Source of the DNA: Bacillus glycinifermentans
GTDB lineage: Bacteria > Bacillota > Bacilli > Bacillales > Bacillaceae
Assembly (NCBI RefSeq): GCF_001042475.2
Contig: NZ_LECW02000004.1
Location: 248,001-312,000 of the forward strand
DNA: 64,000 nucleotides
Direction: 5' to 3'
The position numbers were made by a program, and so were the translations under genes. Below, one piece after another: positions 8,611 to 18,769 of the stretch (positions within the stretch are counted from its first letter, which is position 1; each line of letters starts with the position of its first letter). The notes under the pieces are model-generated. The model did not search any database, had not been told where the DNA came from, and was given only the letters and a program-made list of their open reading frames with translations.

Positions 8611-9168
8611 CTACGCTCTGGAAACGTAAGAACCGTCAGAAGTATTGACAACGAGTGTATCGCCTTCGTTCACGAAGAATGGAACGTTGACAACTAAACC
8701 TGTTTCTGTTTTTGCTGGTTTTGTTCCGCCTGATGCTGTATCGCCTTTGATGCCCGGTTCTGTTTCAACAACCTTCAGCTCGACCGTGTTCGGAAGTTCG
8801 ATACCGAGCGTTTCTGATTGATACATCATGATGTGAACGGACATGTTTTCAAGCAGGAATTTAAGCTCGTGCTCGATTTGCGAAGAGCTCAGCTCAAGCT
8901 GCTCGTATGAGCTCGTGTCCATAAATACATGCTGATCGCCGTTGGCGTACAGATACTGCATCGTTTTTGTCTCGATTTGGGCGCGGGCTACTTTTTCGCC
9001 TGCGCGGAATGTTTTTTCCTGAATCGCGCCTGTGCGGAGATTTCTCAGTTTTGAGCGGACAAATGCCGCACCCTTACCCGGTTTGACGTGCTGGAAATCA
9101 ACAACGCGCCAAATGCCTCCGTCCACTTCAATCGTTAAACCTGTGCGAAAATCGTTTACTGAAATCAT
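8611..9168 (-). CDS. efp: Translation elongation factor P
   Basis: 185 residues, the standard EF-P length with three beta-barrel domains. It relieves ribosomes stalled at polyproline motifs. The KOW-like N-terminal domain has the loop [14 protein letters not shown]; the conserved lysine in this loop (KPGKG) is the tip residue, modified in B. subtilis by 5-aminopentanol. The central and C-terminal OB folds end with [17 protein letters not shown]. It lies 31 bp downstream of papA on the same strand, probably in one transcript with aroQ and papA. Confidence 0.97.
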   Translation of the reverse strand: MISVNDFRTGLTIEVDGGIWRVVDFQHVKPGKGAAFVRSKLRNLRTGAIQEKTFRAGEKVARAQIETKTMQYLYANGDQHVFMDTSSYEQLELSSSQIEHELKFLLENMSVHIMMYQSETLGIELPNTVELKVVETEPGIKGDTASGGTKPAKTETGLVVNVPFFVNEGDTLVVNTSDGSYVSRA

Positions 9169-9199
9169 GCTTATCCTCCTATAGCTCCAATCAAACGGA

Positions 9200-10261
9200 T
9201 TATAAAATAATTAAATCTTTTGCGGAATGGGTGAGAGATTCGTTCCCTCCCTCAGTAAGGACAATATCGTCCTCTATTCTGACTCCGCCCTTGCCCGGTA
9301 TGTAAATTCCCGGTTCGACCGTTACGACCATCCCTTTTTCAAGAAGCTGGTCAGAACGGACTGAAAGCGCGGGGCCCTCATGGACTTCCATGCCGAGGCC
9401 GTGGCCAGTAGAATGGCCGAAATAATCGCCGTAGCCTTTGGAAGCAATATGGTCCCTCGTATAGGCGTCAGCCTGTTTGCCGGTGATTCCCGGCCTGATA
9501 TTCTGCATGCCGAACGCCTGCGCTTCAAACACGGTTTGATAAATGCCTTTCAGCTCATCACTCGGTTCTCCCACGGCGATCGTGCGCGTAATGTCCGAGC
9601 AGTATCCTTTATAATAGGCCCCGAAATCCAATGTGACGAAATCGCCTTTCTCGACGGTTTTATCGCTAGCCACTCCGTGCGGCAGGCTTGAGCGGACTCC
9701 AGAGGCGACGATCATATCGAATGAAGAATGATCCGCTCCCTGGCTCCGCATGTAAAACTCCAGTTCATTGGCGATTGAAATCTCTGTCATGCCGGGCTTA
9801 ATCACCGTCAGAATATGGCTGAATGCATCATCTGCAATCTTTGCAGCTTCCTTTAATATCTTAATCTCTTCACTTGACTTAATCAAGCGCAACTTTTCAA
9901 CCGACTCGGAAACCGGAACAAGCTCCGCCGGGCCGAGAAGATCCTTGTATGCGGCATACGTTCCGTATGTCATCTTATCCTGCTCAAAACCGATTTTATT
10001 TAGTCCCATTTCCTTGATCGCATCAGCCGCTTTTTTGATGATTGAGCCGGTATGCTCAACGATCTCAAATCCCTTGATTTGCTGTTTGGCCTGCTCCGTA
10101 TACCGGAAATCCGTAATGAAGACCGCTTTGTCCTCTGAAATGACCGCAAGGCCCGCAGAGCCGGTAAATCCGGTTATGTATCTCAAGTTGACGCTGCTCG
10201 TTACCAGGAGCCCTTCGATTCCAAGACCGCCAAAAAGCTCTCTCAGTTTTTTCAGTTTCAT
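9200..10261 (-). CDS. papA: Xaa-Pro aminopeptidase/dipeptidase (M24 family)
   Basis: 353 residues, the same length as B. subtilis YqhT (PapA). A creatinase-type N-terminal domain (about 1-125) is followed by a pita-bread metallopeptidase domain. The metal ligands can be seen: Asp in [18 protein letters not shown], His in [15 protein letters not shown], Glu in VTVEPGIY and Glu in GGVRIEDD. It hydrolyses peptides with proline in position 2. The gene is 20 bp after aroQ and just before efp, so peptides released from proline-rich proteins and EF-P are linked only by context. Confidence 0.95.
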   Translation of the reverse strand: MKLKKLRELFGGLGIEGLLVTSSVNLRYITGFTGSAGLAVISEDKAVFITDFRYTEQAKQQIKGFEIVEHTGSIIKKAADAIKEMGLNKIGFEQDKMTYGTYAAYKDLLGPAELVPVSESVEKLRLIKSSEEIKILKEAAKIADDAFSHILTVIKPGMTEISIANELEFYMRSQGADHSSFDMIVASGVRSSLPHGVASDKTVEKGDFVTLDFGAYYKGYCSDITRTIAVGEPSDELKGIYQTVFEAQAFGMQNIRPGITGKQADAYTRDHIASKGYGDYFGHSTGHGLGMEVHEGPALSVRSDQLLEKGMVVTVEPGIYIPGKGGVRIEDDIVLTEGGNESLTHSAKDLIIL

Positions 10262-10281
10262 TGTTCAACGTCCCCCTTTTG

Positions 10282-10713
10282 TTATTTGTTGTTCAAAAAA
10301 TAACAGACGGCAAGCTTGTAGCCTTCAAAACCGAGTCCGGTAATCCGGCCCTGAGCCACGGGTGCAATCACCGATTGCCGCCGAAATTCTTCCCTCGCAT
10401 CGGGATTGGAAATGTGAACTTCGATCACCGGTATGCTGATGGCGGCCACTGCATCGCGAATGGCATAGCTGTAATGCGAAAAAGCGCCCGGATTTAAGAC
10501 GACGCCGTCATATTGATCCTCAGACTCATGAAGAGCGTCGATGATATCCCCTTCATGGTTTGACTGGAAAAACGTCAGCTCAGCCTGAACGCCTTCGGCA
10601 AATTGAAAGAGCTTCTGCTCTAAATCGGTCAGCGTATCTCTTCCGTATATTTCAGGTTCGCGCTTCCCAAGCCGGTTTAAATTCGGTCCGTTCAAAATTA
10701 AAATGTGCGGCAA
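10282..10713 (-). CDS. aroQ: Type II 3-dehydroquinate dehydratase
   Basis: 143 residues. Converts 3-dehydroquinate to 3-dehydroshikimate in the shikimate pathway. Diagnostic type II motifs are present: ILNGPNLNRLGKREPEIYG at the N-terminus (with the catalytic tyrosine), NHEGDIIDALHE, NPGAFSHYSYAIRDA and PVIEVHISN (active-site His). The start is probably TTG at 10713, giving (M)PHILILNGPN, with the SD GGGGGGAGAG just upstream; the earlier ATG at 10734 would place the SD inside the gene. Confidence 0.95.
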   Translation of the reverse strand: MPHILILNGPNLNRLGKREPEIYGRDTLTDLEQKLFQFAEGVQAELTFFQSNHEGDIIDALHESEDQYDGVVLNPGAFSHYSYAIRDAVAAISIPVIEVHISNPDAREEFRRQSVIAPVAQGRITGLGFEGYKLAVCYFLNNK

Positions 10714-10762
10714 CTCTCTCCCCCCTTTTTTCATTAAACAAAGCCACCGTTTGCTTCACGTT

Positions 10763-10795
10763 AAAAAATGTCCACTTACAGTGAACATTTTATCA
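10763..10795 (-). terminator. Probable terminator of yqhR
   Basis: Minus strand AAATGTTCACT-GTA-AGTGGACATTT followed by TTTTAA, 18 bp past the yqhR stop. The stem is AT-rich with one mismatch. Confidence 0.55.
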
Positions 10796-10809
10796 TAATG
10801 ATTCAGATA

Positions 10810-11352
10810 TCAACACTTTTCCTTCGATTCTCCAATCGCCTTTGAAAGCTTTTCGGAATTTAATTCATTGTATTCAAACGAAATCGAATAGCCGACAAAT
10901 AATCCGTACAGCAAGTAGATGCAAAACGTCGTGATGACCGTTTCCCTTTTCAGCTCGGAAACAGTCTGTACATCCGGAAACATCGGATTAAACAGATAGA
11001 ACACGATGCCCCACAAAACAGCTCCGTATAAAATTCCAGGCCACATACCCTTGATTTGCTTCAGACAGCCGAAGTACAGGAGGGCAGCGCCGATTGAAAT
11101 CACCCCGATCAGCAAAATGCTGATCACCGTTCCAAGAAAACCGGTTTTCCATTCGCCGACAGCAACAGGCTGAAGAACCATGTTCGGCGTGACCTCTGAA
11201 AATTTAAACAGGTATGCAAGCTCTCCCAGCGCACTCCAGAGAATGCCGCCGATAAACCCTGTCGTAACCACCCTGCCGATGAAAGATACCGGTTGTTCGC
11301 GTTTATTCTGTTCAAGTTCTTCGGGCTGTTTTTCATTGTCTTCACTGCTCAT
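10810..11352 (-). CDS. yqhR: Four-helix membrane protein YqhR
   Basis: 180 residues. A charged N-terminus (about 1-22, rich in Glu/Lys/Gln) is followed by four hydrophobic segments (about 25-50, 70-92, 100-120 and 135-160), matching the YqhR family found between aroQ and yqhQ in Bacillus. No catalytic motif is visible and the function is unknown. It is a single gene with a terminator downstream, divergent from yqhQ. GGAGGTGAACTG precedes the chosen ATG, and an out-of-frame ATG occurs 6 nt earlier. Confidence 0.85.
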   Translation of the reverse strand: MSSEDNEKQPEELEQNKREQPVSFIGRVVTTGFIGGILWSALGELAYLFKFSEVTPNMVLQPVAVGEWKTGFLGTVISILLIGVISIGAALLYFGCLKQIKGMWPGILYGAVLWGIVFYLFNPMFPDVQTVSELKRETVITTFCIYLLYGLFVGYSISFEYNELNSEKLSKAIGESKEKC

Positions 11353-11600
11353 GACATCAGTTCACCTCCATTTCCAGTATGTCCAAAAACAGCTGTGCCA
11401 ACAGTATCTTTCCAAGTTTTTTTGAACGGAAGTGTAAAAATCAAGAAAACGGGTATACTTGAATTAGATTTGACGATTCGCTTCTCTAATTTCTAAAATT
11501 TTTAGGCACGTCAACCTAGAGGTTTCAGTACTTTTCCTGTACAATAGGTGTAAGGAAATGGTTAATGTAATCATAGATTGATACAGATAGGTTGATGCAA

Positions 11601-12545
11601 ATGTCAAATCAAAAAAAGCCCGCATACGGGGGGCAGGCCGTCGTCGAAGGCGTAATGTTCGGCGGCAGGCGCCATTATGTAACCGCGATTCGCAGGAAGG
11701 ATCAGAGCATTGAATTTTTCAAGCTGCCTCGCACATCACATCCCACGCTGGAAAAGCTGAAGAAAATTCCGTTTCTCCGGGGGATCATCGCGATTATTGA
11801 AGCGAGTGCGAACGGTACCAAGCATTTGAATTTTTCAAGCGAAAGGTATGATCGCGATCCTGCTTTGGACGATCAATTAAAAGAAGAGAAGCAGTCAAAG
11901 CTGACGATGATCTTTGGGCTTGCCGCTGTCGGGGTGCTGTCATTCCTCTTCAGCAAATTTGTATTTACGCTTGTTCCCGTCTTTTTGGCGGAGCTTACCC
12001 GGCCGGTATTCCAATCTGATGTCGCACAGATTATGGTCGAAAGCTTTTTCAAGCTGGTCCTGCTGTTGGGCTATATTTACGCGATATCGTGCACTCCTTT
12101 CATTAAAAGGGTTTTTCAATATCACGGAGCCGAACATAAAGTCATAAACTGTTTCGAACAAAACATGCCGGTCACGGTGGAAAATGTTCAGCGTCAGTCA
12201 AGGCTTCACTACAGATGCGGAAGCAGTTTTATTCTATTTACGGTGATCGTGGGCATGTTTGTTTACTTGCTTGTTCCTGCTGACCCTCTCTGGGTCCGTA
12301 TTTTAAATAGAATCGCGCTGATACCAGTCGTTCTTGGCATTTCATTTGAAGTGCTGCAGCTGACGAACAAAGTGAGAAACATACCCGTGCTGAAAGCGCT
12401 GGGCTATCCCGGCCTTTGGCTGCAGCTCTTGACAACAAAAGAGCCGTCGGACGATCAGGTGGAAGTGGCAATCGCAAGCTTTAACGAGCTTCTTCATATG
12501 GAGACCAAAGCAGAGGGCGAACAGAAGGAACCTTCTATATCGTAA
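11601..12545 (+). CDS. yqhQ: DUF1385 membrane protein YqhQ
   Basis: 314 residues from the ATG at 11601; TTG 11592 and ATG 11595 are alternatives close to a weak SD (GATAGG). The N-terminal QAVVEGVMFGGRRHYVTAIR is the DUF1385 signature. Four or so hydrophobic segments occupy about 100-240, and a conserved YHGAEHKVINCFE motif sits between them. The family is annotated as a putative metal-dependent membrane enzyme; the exact function is not established. It is followed by yqhP after 46 bp, probably in one transcript. Confidence 0.88.
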   Translation: MSNQKKPAYGGQAVVEGVMFGGRRHYVTAIRRKDQSIEFFKLPRTSHPTLEKLKKIPFLRGIIAIIEASANGTKHLNFSSERYDRDPALDDQLKEEKQSKLTMIFGLAAVGVLSFLFSKFVFTLVPVFLAELTRPVFQSDVAQIMVESFFKLVLLLGYIYAISCTPFIKRVFQYHGAEHKVINCFEQNMPVTVENVQRQSRLHYRCGSSFILFTVIVGMFVYLLVPADPLWVRILNRIALIPVVLGISFEVLQLTNKVRNIPVLKALGYPGLWLQLLTTKEPSDDQVEVAIASFNELLHMETKAEGEQKEPSIS

Positions 12546-12591
12546 TGTAAACTTTAACGAATCGGTTAATTTTTTTGGGAGGTGGACAGTT

Positions 12592-12978
12592 ATGAAGCAA
12601 CGGGTACATCCAGTCTCAGCTTTAGTGATTGCGCTTGGAATTTTTGGTTTCGTTTATTTTGCTGTCACAAGTCCCGGCCGCTTGCTGCAATATTTGTTTG
12701 TTTTCGCTGCGGTCGGCGCAATTGTCTATTTTGTGATCAGACATCTTATAAACCGCGACGCGGGCGGCGAGGGAGCAGCATTTAGAAAAGCAGCCAAACA
12801 ATCAAACAAGCGTTTTCAGGATCATAAAAAACGCTCAGTCAGAGGCCGGGTGAATCATCTTAGAAGCGTGCCGTCTATCAACAAATCAAAGCCTGTCTTG
12901 GTCAAGAAAAAAAGCCAGACTCAGCTGACGGTGATCGAAGGCAAAAAAAGCAAAAAGAAAAACAGAGCTTTCTTTTAA
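12592..12978 (+). CDS. yqhP: Conserved membrane protein YqhP (SA1362 family)
   Basis: 128 residues with two hydrophobic helices (about 8-28 and 32-50) and a very basic C-terminal tail rich in Lys and Arg. GGAGGTGGACAGTT precedes the ATG. The gene follows yqhQ and converges on yqhO; the two stop codons overlap by 4 bp. The function is unknown. The basic tail could contact nucleic acid or acidic lipids, but that is a guess. Confidence 0.85.
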   Translation: MKQRVHPVSALVIALGIFGFVYFAVTSPGRLLQYLFVFAAVGAIVYFVIRHLINRDAGGEGAAFRKAAKQSNKRFQDHKKRSVRGRVNHLRSVPSINKSKPVLVKKKSQTQLTVIEGKKSKKKNRAFF

Positions 12979-13850
12979 TACGTCCACTGTTTCAAAAATA
13001 ATTCTGTTCGTTTTTTTCCTAGCTCAATCAGAGCTAGTTTTTTTTCTGCCGAAATCGCAAATTCCGTCGACAGGACCTCTTCGACGGGCAGGAAAATAAT
13101 GTTGCGTTCGTGTTTAGTAGCGATATGCCTGGCATCATGCGCTTCTTTCATCGTCTCAAAAAGCGCCCCGAACAGTTCAAACGCATTGTTGATCACCTTC
13201 TTCGGCCTTTCTTTTTCACTCGGCATCAAAGTAACGCCTAAAACCGGGCGTTTTTTTTCGGCAGTAAACAGCCAGATCGGAAAATTGCTCAGCACCCCGC
13301 CGTCGACGACCGTGCTGATGCCGTCAGAGGATTTCAGTTTGACAGGCTCAAAAAAATAAGGAATGCTGCAGCTCATCCGCACCGCTCTTGCAACGGAAAA
13401 CCGCCCGGGATTCAGGCCGTAGCGGGTCAGATCGTCAGGCAGGACAAGCATTTTGCCATTCGTTAAATCCGAAGCGATCAGTTTGAGCTTCCCTTGTTCA
13501 AAGTCGCCGAACACGGAGATTCCTTTTTCCTTTAATTTCTCGGATACCCAGTTTTCCAGTTTTTCTCCCTTATACAAACCGAGGCGCCAATAGATCGAAG
13601 CCCATTGCAGTATTTTTAAAGGCAAAAAAGTAAATCTCGGGTCAAGGAGCTCGCGTTCATTCAATTCCTCCAGCATGCAGCGGATCTCCATGCTCGTATA
13701 CCCGGCCGCGATAAATGCTGCGATGATCGATCCGGCGCTCGTTCCGGCCAGTCTTTTAAATCGGAAGCCCCGTTCTTCGAGCGCTTCGTATGCTCCTGCG
13801 AGCGCAATACCTTTCATTCCTCCGCCAGAAAAAACCCCGTCGATGTACAT
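12975..13850 (-). CDS. yqhO: Patatin-like phospholipase YqhO
   Basis: 291 residues with all patatin motifs: the glycine-rich oxyanion loop FSGGGMKGIALAGA (near residue 8), the nucleophile elbow GTSAGS (near 40) and the DGGVLSNFP motif carrying the catalytic Asp (near 190). It is probably a lipid acyl hydrolase. There is no signal peptide, so it acts from the cytoplasm or at the membrane. Its 3' end overlaps the end of yqhP on the other strand. The substrate is unknown. Confidence 0.9.
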   Translation of the reverse strand: MYIDGVFSGGGMKGIALAGAYEALEERGFRFKRLAGTSAGSIIAAFIAAGYTSMEIRCMLEELNERELLDPRFTFLPLKILQWASIYWRLGLYKGEKLENWVSEKLKEKGISVFGDFEQGKLKLIASDLTNGKMLVLPDDLTRYGLNPGRFSVARAVRMSCSIPYFFEPVKLKSSDGISTVVDGGVLSNFPIWLFTAEKKRPVLGVTLMPSEKERPKKVINNAFELFGALFETMKEAHDARHIATKHERNIIFLPVEEVLSTEFAISAEKKLALIELGKKRTELFLKQWTY

Positions 13851-13919
13851 CCGTTCTCCCCCCTTAAAAGATTGGCCCTATCACCATTTTAGGAAGGGGA
13901 CAGAAAAAAAAGACCATCA

Positions 13920-13949
13920 GAAAAAGCTGCCGTTTCTAGCGGCAGCTTC
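13920..13949 (-). terminator. Terminator of mntR
   Basis: Minus strand AAGCTGCCG-CTAGAAA-CGGCAGCTT followed by TTTC, starting just past the mntR stop. Confidence 0.85.
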
Positions 13950-13952
13950 TTT

Positions 13953-14381
13953 CTATTGATTTTCCTGTTCATTTCGTTTTTGGACGCTTCTCAGATCATC
14001 GACCCTTTTGCGGTCATCCTCAAAATACTGCACAAGGTCGCCGATCCGGTCGATGCTGTTCCAGCTTAAATGATGTTCAATCCCTTCAACATCATCGTAA
14101 ATTTTCTCTTCGTCAACACCAATGATTCTTAAAAACTGTTCCAGTAATTCATGTCTGTATACTAAACGCTTGCCTATTTTTTTTCCTTTAGGCGTCAGCA
14201 CGAGACCGCGATACTTTTCGTAAATCAAATATTCGTCTTTGTCGAGTTTCTGAACCATTTTTGTAACCGAGGAGGGATGGACGGCTAAAGCTTCTGCTAT
14301 ATCTGAGACTCTTGCATATCCTTTTTCTTCTATCAGCATATAAATTTGCTCTATATAATCTTCCATACTCGGTGTTGTCAT
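13953..14381 (-). CDS. mntR: Manganese transport repressor MntR
   Basis: 142 residues, the family length. A DtxR-type winged helix-turn-helix (about 1-70) binds DNA when Mn(II) is bound and represses Mn uptake genes. The metal ligands of B. subtilis MntR are all in register: Asp8, Glu11, His77, Glu99, Glu102 and His103. Asp8 marks Mn selectivity, where iron sensors have Met. The SH3-like domain of DtxR is absent, as is normal for MntR. It is a single gene with its own promoter and terminator, between yqhO and lipM. Confidence 0.97.
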   Translation of the reverse strand: MTTPSMEDYIEQIYMLIEEKGYARVSDIAEALAVHPSSVTKMVQKLDKDEYLIYEKYRGLVLTPKGKKIGKRLVYRHELLEQFLRIIGVDEEKIYDDVEGIEHHLSWNSIDRIGDLVQYFEDDRKRVDDLRSVQKRNEQENQ

Positions 14382-14412
14382 CTAATCCCTCCAAATCACA
14401 CCTATTCAAATC

Positions 14413-14441
14413 ATTACAAGTTTACACTATGTGCTTGTAAA
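14413..14441 (-). promoter_or_regulatory. Candidate SigA promoter of mntR
   Basis: Minus strand TTTACA (14436-14441), 17-bp spacer, TGTAAT (14413-14418), with GGAGGG and the mntR start downstream. Confidence 0.45.
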
Positions 14442-14475
14442 AAACAAGCAGTCAGATAACGTTTACATCGATGTC

Positions 14476-15312
14476 CTATCTTTTATAATTCCATTCGTCT
14501 GTCGCGTATTTCGTCCTGGCCAGCTCCTCGACGAAGGCGATTTCTTCTTTTGTCAGTTCATAGGGCTCGAGGTTGATGTTAAGCCCTTTCTCAAATCCTT
14601 TTTTAAATGCTTTGCTCGCTTCTTCAATGGTTACCTTTTCGGAGGTCAGCTGATTGATGGCGACCGCCTTTTGTTTAAAATTCCGCTGCATCCGCTCTCT
14701 GATGCGGTCGTTTTTATAGATGAACAAATCAAACAGCTTGTCTTCATCCAAATCAAGGAGAATCGAGCCGTGCTGAAGAATGACTCCTTTTTGCCTTGTC
14801 TGGGCGCTTCCGGCGACTTTTCTGCCCTCGACAACGAGCTCATACCAAGAAGGCGCGTCAAAGCAGACGGATGATCTCGGGTTTTTCAGACTTTGCTTTT
14901 CTTTCTCCGTTCGCGGAATTGCAAAATACGCGTCAAGTCCAAGCTCTCTAAAGCCTTCAAGAATCCCTTCGGAAATCACCCTGTACGCTTCCGTCACCGT
15001 CTGCGGCATGTCGGGATGGTCTTCTGATACGATCACGCTGTAGGTAAGCTCTTCGTCATGAAGGACGCCCCTTCCGCCGGTCGGCCTTCTCACAAAGCCC
15101 AGGCCGTGCTTTTTGACGGCTTCCAGATCGATTTCCTTTTCGATATTTTGAAAATAGCCGACCGAAAGCGTCGCCGGGTTCCATCCGTAGAAGCGGATGG
15201 TAGGCGGAATCTGCTTTTGGCTGTGCCAGTAAAGCAGCGCCTCATCAAGAGCCATATTAAAATCGGGAGCCTTGCGCCCCGAATCGATAAAACGCCATGT
15301 TTCCTTTTCCAT
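14476..15312 (-). CDS. lipM: Octanoyltransferase LipM
   Basis: 278 residues, identical in length to B. subtilis LipM (YqhM). It transfers octanoyl from acyl-carrier protein to GcvH, the first step of lipoate assembly in Bacillus. The biotin/lipoate ligase-like fold shows [19 protein letters not shown], and Cys150 in [16 protein letters not shown] is the acyl-thioester nucleophile. The glycine cleavage genes gcvT/PA/PB lie close by on the same strand, which use lipoylated GcvH. SD GAGGGTAGGTT precedes the ATG. Confidence 0.96.
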   Translation of the reverse strand: MEKETWRFIDSGRKAPDFNMALDEALLYWHSQKQIPPTIRFYGWNPATLSVGYFQNIEKEIDLEAVKKHGLGFVRRPTGGRGVLHDEELTYSVIVSEDHPDMPQTVTEAYRVISEGILEGFRELGLDAYFAIPRTEKEKQSLKNPRSSVCFDAPSWYELVVEGRKVAGSAQTRQKGVILQHGSILLDLDEDKLFDLFIYKNDRIRERMQRNFKQKAVAINQLTSEKVTIEEASKAFKKGFEKGLNINLEPYELTKEEIAFVEELARTKYATDEWNYKR

Positions 15313-15390
15313 AACCTACCCTCTTTTTCTTTGGTATACACCTAAGTCTACCATCCCCTATGAAAATTGAAAATAAATTCGGCTAATCAG

Positions 15391-15419
15391 ATGACAGATT
15401 TCCCGCCCTTTACTATAAT
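15391..15419 (+). promoter_or_regulatory. Candidate SigA promoter of yqhL
   Basis: ATGACA (15391-15396), 17-bp spacer, TATAAT (15414-15419), about 60 bp before the yqhL start. Confidence 0.6.
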
Positions 15420-15481
15420 AGTATTTGTCTTAAACATTTCCCGCCTTAGGCGGGACGATCTTAAAAAGGAGTCGGATCAGA

Positions 15482-15868
15482 TTGTCTACCAGCAGCATTA
15501 TCGTTCTTATCATTTGCGCCGCACTGATCATCTACATGGTCGTTTCATACATTTATCAGCAGCGGATTATGAAAACCTTAACAGAAGAAGAATTCCGGGC
15601 CGGCTACCGGAAAGCGCAGCTCATCGATGTGCGCGAGCCGAACGAATTTGAAGGCGGCCACATCCTCGGCGCGAGAAACATTCCGCTCTCTCAGCTTAAA
15701 CAAAGAAAAGCGGAAATCCGCCCGGACAAACCCGTCTATCTTTACTGCCAAAACAGCGTCAGAAGCGGACGAGCCGCTCAAGTGCTCAAAAAACACGGCT
15801 GTCAGGAAATTTACAACCTGAAAGGCGGCTTCAAAAAGTGGAGCGGAAAAATTAAAACAAAGAAATAA
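15482..15868 (+). CDS. yqhL: Membrane-anchored rhodanese-domain protein YqhL
   Basis: 128 residues. One N-terminal transmembrane helix (about 4-24) and a single rhodanese domain (about 35-125) with DVREPNEFEGGHILGARNIP. The active-site loop starts with Cys in YCQNSVRSGRA. It may transfer sulfur or act as a thiol sensor at the inner face of the membrane; the partner is unknown. The start is TTG at 15482 behind AAGGAG; no nearby ATG leaves the helix intact. It is monocistronic. Confidence 0.88.
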   Translation: MSTSSIIVLIICAALIIYMVVSYIYQQRIMKTLTEEEFRAGYRKAQLIDVREPNEFEGGHILGARNIPLSQLKQRKAEIRPDKPVYLYCQNSVRSGRAAQVLKKHGCQEIYNLKGGFKKWSGKIKTKK

Positions 15869-15874
15869 ATGAAC

Positions 15875-15901
15875 GCTGTCTCATGACGAGGCGGCTTTTT
15901 T
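15875..15901 (+). terminator. Terminator of yqhL
   Basis: GCTGTCTC-ATGAC-GAGGCGGC (8 pairs including G-U) followed by TTTTTTT. Confidence 0.75.
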
Positions 15902-15906
15902 CATAC

Positions 15907-15931
15907 AAAAAACCGGCGGAATCCGCCGGTT
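15907..15931 (-). terminator. Terminator of the gcv operon
   Basis: Minus strand AACCGGCGGA / TCCGCCGGTT followed by TTTTTT, 10 bp past the gcvPB stop. Confidence 0.85.
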
Positions 15932-15941
15932 CTCTTTATGT

Positions 15942-17402
15942 TTATCCTCTTTCATAGCGAAGCACAGGCTTGCGCGCCGCTTTTGTTTCATCCATTCGTT
16001 TCACAACGGTCGTATGCGGGGCTTCCTGAACAATTTCAGGGGTTTCTTCCGCTTCTTTGGCGATCTGGATCATCGTCTCGATAAACGCATCAAGCGTTTC
16101 TTTCGATTCGGTTTCCGTCGGTTCGATCATGATGCATTCCTCCACATTAAGCGGGAAGTAAATGGTCGGCGGATGGAAGCCGAAATCGAGCAGGCGCTTG
16201 GCGATGTCGAGCGTCCTGACGCCGAGCTTTTTCTGGCGCCTGCCTGACAGCACAAATTCATGCTTGCAGTGGCGGTCATACGGCAGATCATAATACGACG
16301 CAAGCTTCCTCATCATATAGTTCGCGTTTAAAACGGCGTTTTCCGTAACTTCCTTCAGCCCGTCAGGACCCATCGAACGAATATACGTATAGGCTCTCAC
16401 ATTGATGCCGAAGTTTCCGTAATACGGCTTGACCCTGCCGATCGATTGCGGACGGTCATAGTCAAACGTAAAGCGGCCGTCTTTTTTGACTAAAACGGGC
16501 TTTGGCAAATACGGGATAAGCTCGGCTTTGACGCCGACAGGACCTGAACCCGGCCCTCCGCCGCCGTGCGGCCCTGTAAAGGTTTTATGAAGGTTTAAAT
16601 GGACGACGTCAAACCCCATGTCGCCAGGCCTTGCTTTGCTCAGCACCGCATTGAGGTTGGCTCCGTCATAATACAGCTTCCCTCCTGCTTGATGGACGAT
16701 TTCGGCCATTTCTAAAATATGCTCTTCAAAAAGACCAAGCGTGTTCGGATTTGTCAGCATTAATGCAGCCGTTTCGTCGCTTACGACCCGTTTTAAATCT
16801 TCCAGATCGACGAGCCCGTCGGCATTCGACTGAACGGTGACCGTTTCAAAGCCTGCAACGGTCGCAGACGCAGGATTCGTTCCGTGCGCAGAATCCGGGA
16901 CGATCACCTTCGTTCTTTTATGATCGCCGTTTGCCTCATGGAACGCGCGGATCATCATCAGACCGGTCCACTCTCCGTGTGCCCCGGCCGCCGGCTGAAG
17001 CGTAACCTCATCCATGCCTGTAATCTCTTCCAAATGCTTGCTCAGATCGTAGAGCAGCTCCAGCGCCCCCTGCACCGTACGTTCGTCCTGAAGCGGATGA
17101 ACCGCCGCAAAGCCGGGGATTCTCGCGATTTTCTCATTCAGCTTCGGATTGTATTTCATCGTGCAGGAACCGAGCGGATAAAAGCCTGAATCAACGCCGT
17201 GATTTCGCTTTGACAGAGCGGTATAATGCCTCATGATATCGAGCTCTGACACTTCCGGAAGCTCAGCCGGCTCTTTCCTGATGTACATCTCGTCGAAAAG
17301 GTTTGACACATCTGTTTCAGGGACGTCAAGCTCAGGAAGGCTGTAGCCGACCCGGCCTTCTTTCGATATTTCAAAAATAAGCGATTGATCCTGATTATGC
17401 AT
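15942..17402 (-). CDS. gcvPB: Glycine decarboxylase (P protein) subunit 2
   Basis: 486 residues, the C-terminal half of the split P protein. With GcvPA it decarboxylates glycine on PLP and passes the aminomethyl group to lipoyl-GcvH. The PLP lysine is in [20 protein letters not shown] (near residue 270). DGANLNAVL and the C-terminal [20 protein letters not shown] are also typical. The start overlaps the end of gcvPA by 8 bp, which suggests coupled synthesis of the two halves. It is the last gene of the operon. Confidence 0.97.
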   Translation of the reverse strand: MHNQDQSLIFEISKEGRVGYSLPELDVPETDVSNLFDEMYIRKEPAELPEVSELDIMRHYTALSKRNHGVDSGFYPLGSCTMKYNPKLNEKIARIPGFAAVHPLQDERTVQGALELLYDLSKHLEEITGMDEVTLQPAAGAHGEWTGLMMIRAFHEANGDHKRTKVIVPDSAHGTNPASATVAGFETVTVQSNADGLVDLEDLKRVVSDETAALMLTNPNTLGLFEEHILEMAEIVHQAGGKLYYDGANLNAVLSKARPGDMGFDVVHLNLHKTFTGPHGGGGPGSGPVGVKAELIPYLPKPVLVKKDGRFTFDYDRPQSIGRVKPYYGNFGINVRAYTYIRSMGPDGLKEVTENAVLNANYMMRKLASYYDLPYDRHCKHEFVLSGRRQKKLGVRTLDIAKRLLDFGFHPPTIYFPLNVEECIMIEPTETESKETLDAFIETMIQIAKEAEETPEIVQEAPHTTVVKRMDETKAARKPVLRYERG

Positions 17403-18741
17403 GGCGATCCCCCAATTCCTTGATGAGTGTATCGATTTCTTCTTTTGTCCGGAGCTCGGTAACAGCGATCAGCACGTGGTCTTTTAAATCCTTGTATGAC
17501 GCACCGAGGTCATATCCGCCGATGATCTCCTTTTCAAGCAGGCGTTCATTCACCAAAGAGACAGGCTCCTTCAGTTTGACGACGAATTCGTTAAACATCG
17601 GCCCGTCAAATGCGACTTCAAGACCCGCCCGCTTGGCGGCTTCTTTTGCATAAGCCGCTTTCTGCACGTTCTGCCAGGCGATATCCTTAACGCCTTTTTT
17701 GCCGAGGGCCGTCATTGCAACAGAAGCAGCAAGCGCATTGAGCGCCTGATTTGAGCAAATGTTCGAGGTCGCTTTATCCCGTCTGATATGCTGCTCCCTG
17801 GCCTGCAGCGTTAAAACGAAGCCCCGTTTCCCGTTTTCGTCTTCCGTCTGTCCGACAAGGCGCCCCGGAACCTTCCGCATCAACTTTTTCGTCGCGGCGA
17901 AATATCCGCAGTGCGGTCCGCCGAACGCAGCCGGTATTCCGAACGGCTGGGCATCCCCGACGACGATGTCCGCCCCGAACACCCCAGGCGGCGTTAAAAT
18001 ACCGAGCGCCAGCGGATTGGCGGAAACGATGAACATGCTTTTTCCTTTATGAGCGATCGGCTCGATCTTGTCCAGCGGTTCGATCTGTCCGAAAAAGTTC
18101 GGATACTGGACGATCACGGCTGCCGTCTCGTCACACACTGCGGCGTCAAGCGCTTCGAGATCTGTCGCCCCTCCACCTGCAGGCACTTCAACGACTTCGA
18201 TGTACTGCCCTTTTGCATACGTTTTCAGCACCTCGCGCGATTCCGGATGAACCGTTTCAGAGACGACGATTTTTTTCTTTTTCGTATGCCCTGATGTAAG
18301 CATCGCAGCTTCCGCCAGGGCGGTCCCTCCGTCATACATCGACGAATTGCTGATGTCCATTCCCGTCAATTCGCAAATCATCGTCTGGAACTCAAAAATC
18401 GCCTGAAGCTCCCCTTGCGAAATTTCCGGCTGATACGGGGTATAAGCCGTATAAAATTCGGATCTTGAAATGACATGGTCGACAATGACAGGCTGGTAAT
18501 GGTCATAGACCCCCGCTCCCAAAAACGAGGCGTACGATGCCGTGTCCTTATTTTTTGCCGCGAGCTTTGTCAGCTCTTTCGTAAGCTCCGTCTCTGACTT
18601 TGCTTTTTTGATTTGGTATTCGCCTTTAAATCGAACGCTCTCGGGAATATCGGAGAATAAGTCGTCGATCTTTTCGACTCCGATCGCCCCGAGCATCTCT
18701 TGTTTATCCTGTTCTGTCGCAGGAAGGTAGCGGTGCTTCAT
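17395..18741 (-). CDS. gcvPA: Glycine decarboxylase (P protein) subunit 1
   Basis: 448 residues from the ATG at 18741, preceded by AAAGGAGACGAAAAG; another ATG at 18759 is less well placed. This is the N-terminal half of the split P protein, with a GDV-type fold: [35 protein letters not shown] and [12 protein letters not shown]. It lacks the PLP lysine, which is in GcvPB; the two form the active heteromer. It lies 28 bp after gcvT and is under the glycine riboswitch. Confidence 0.97.
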   Translation of the reverse strand: MKHRYLPATEQDKQEMLGAIGVEKIDDLFSDIPESVRFKGEYQIKKAKSETELTKELTKLAAKNKDTASYASFLGAGVYDHYQPVIVDHVISRSEFYTAYTPYQPEISQGELQAIFEFQTMICELTGMDISNSSMYDGGTALAEAAMLTSGHTKKKKIVVSETVHPESREVLKTYAKGQYIEVVEVPAGGGATDLEALDAAVCDETAAVIVQYPNFFGQIEPLDKIEPIAHKGKSMFIVSANPLALGILTPPGVFGADIVVGDAQPFGIPAAFGGPHCGYFAATKKLMRKVPGRLVGQTEDENGKRGFVLTLQAREQHIRRDKATSNICSNQALNALAASVAMTALGKKGVKDIAWQNVQKAAYAKEAAKRAGLEVAFDGPMFNEFVVKLKEPVSLVNERLLEKEIIGGYDLGASYKDLKDHVLIAVTELRTKEEIDTLIKELGDRHA

Positions 18742-18769
18742 CTTTTCGTCTCCTTTCATGATCGCAAAC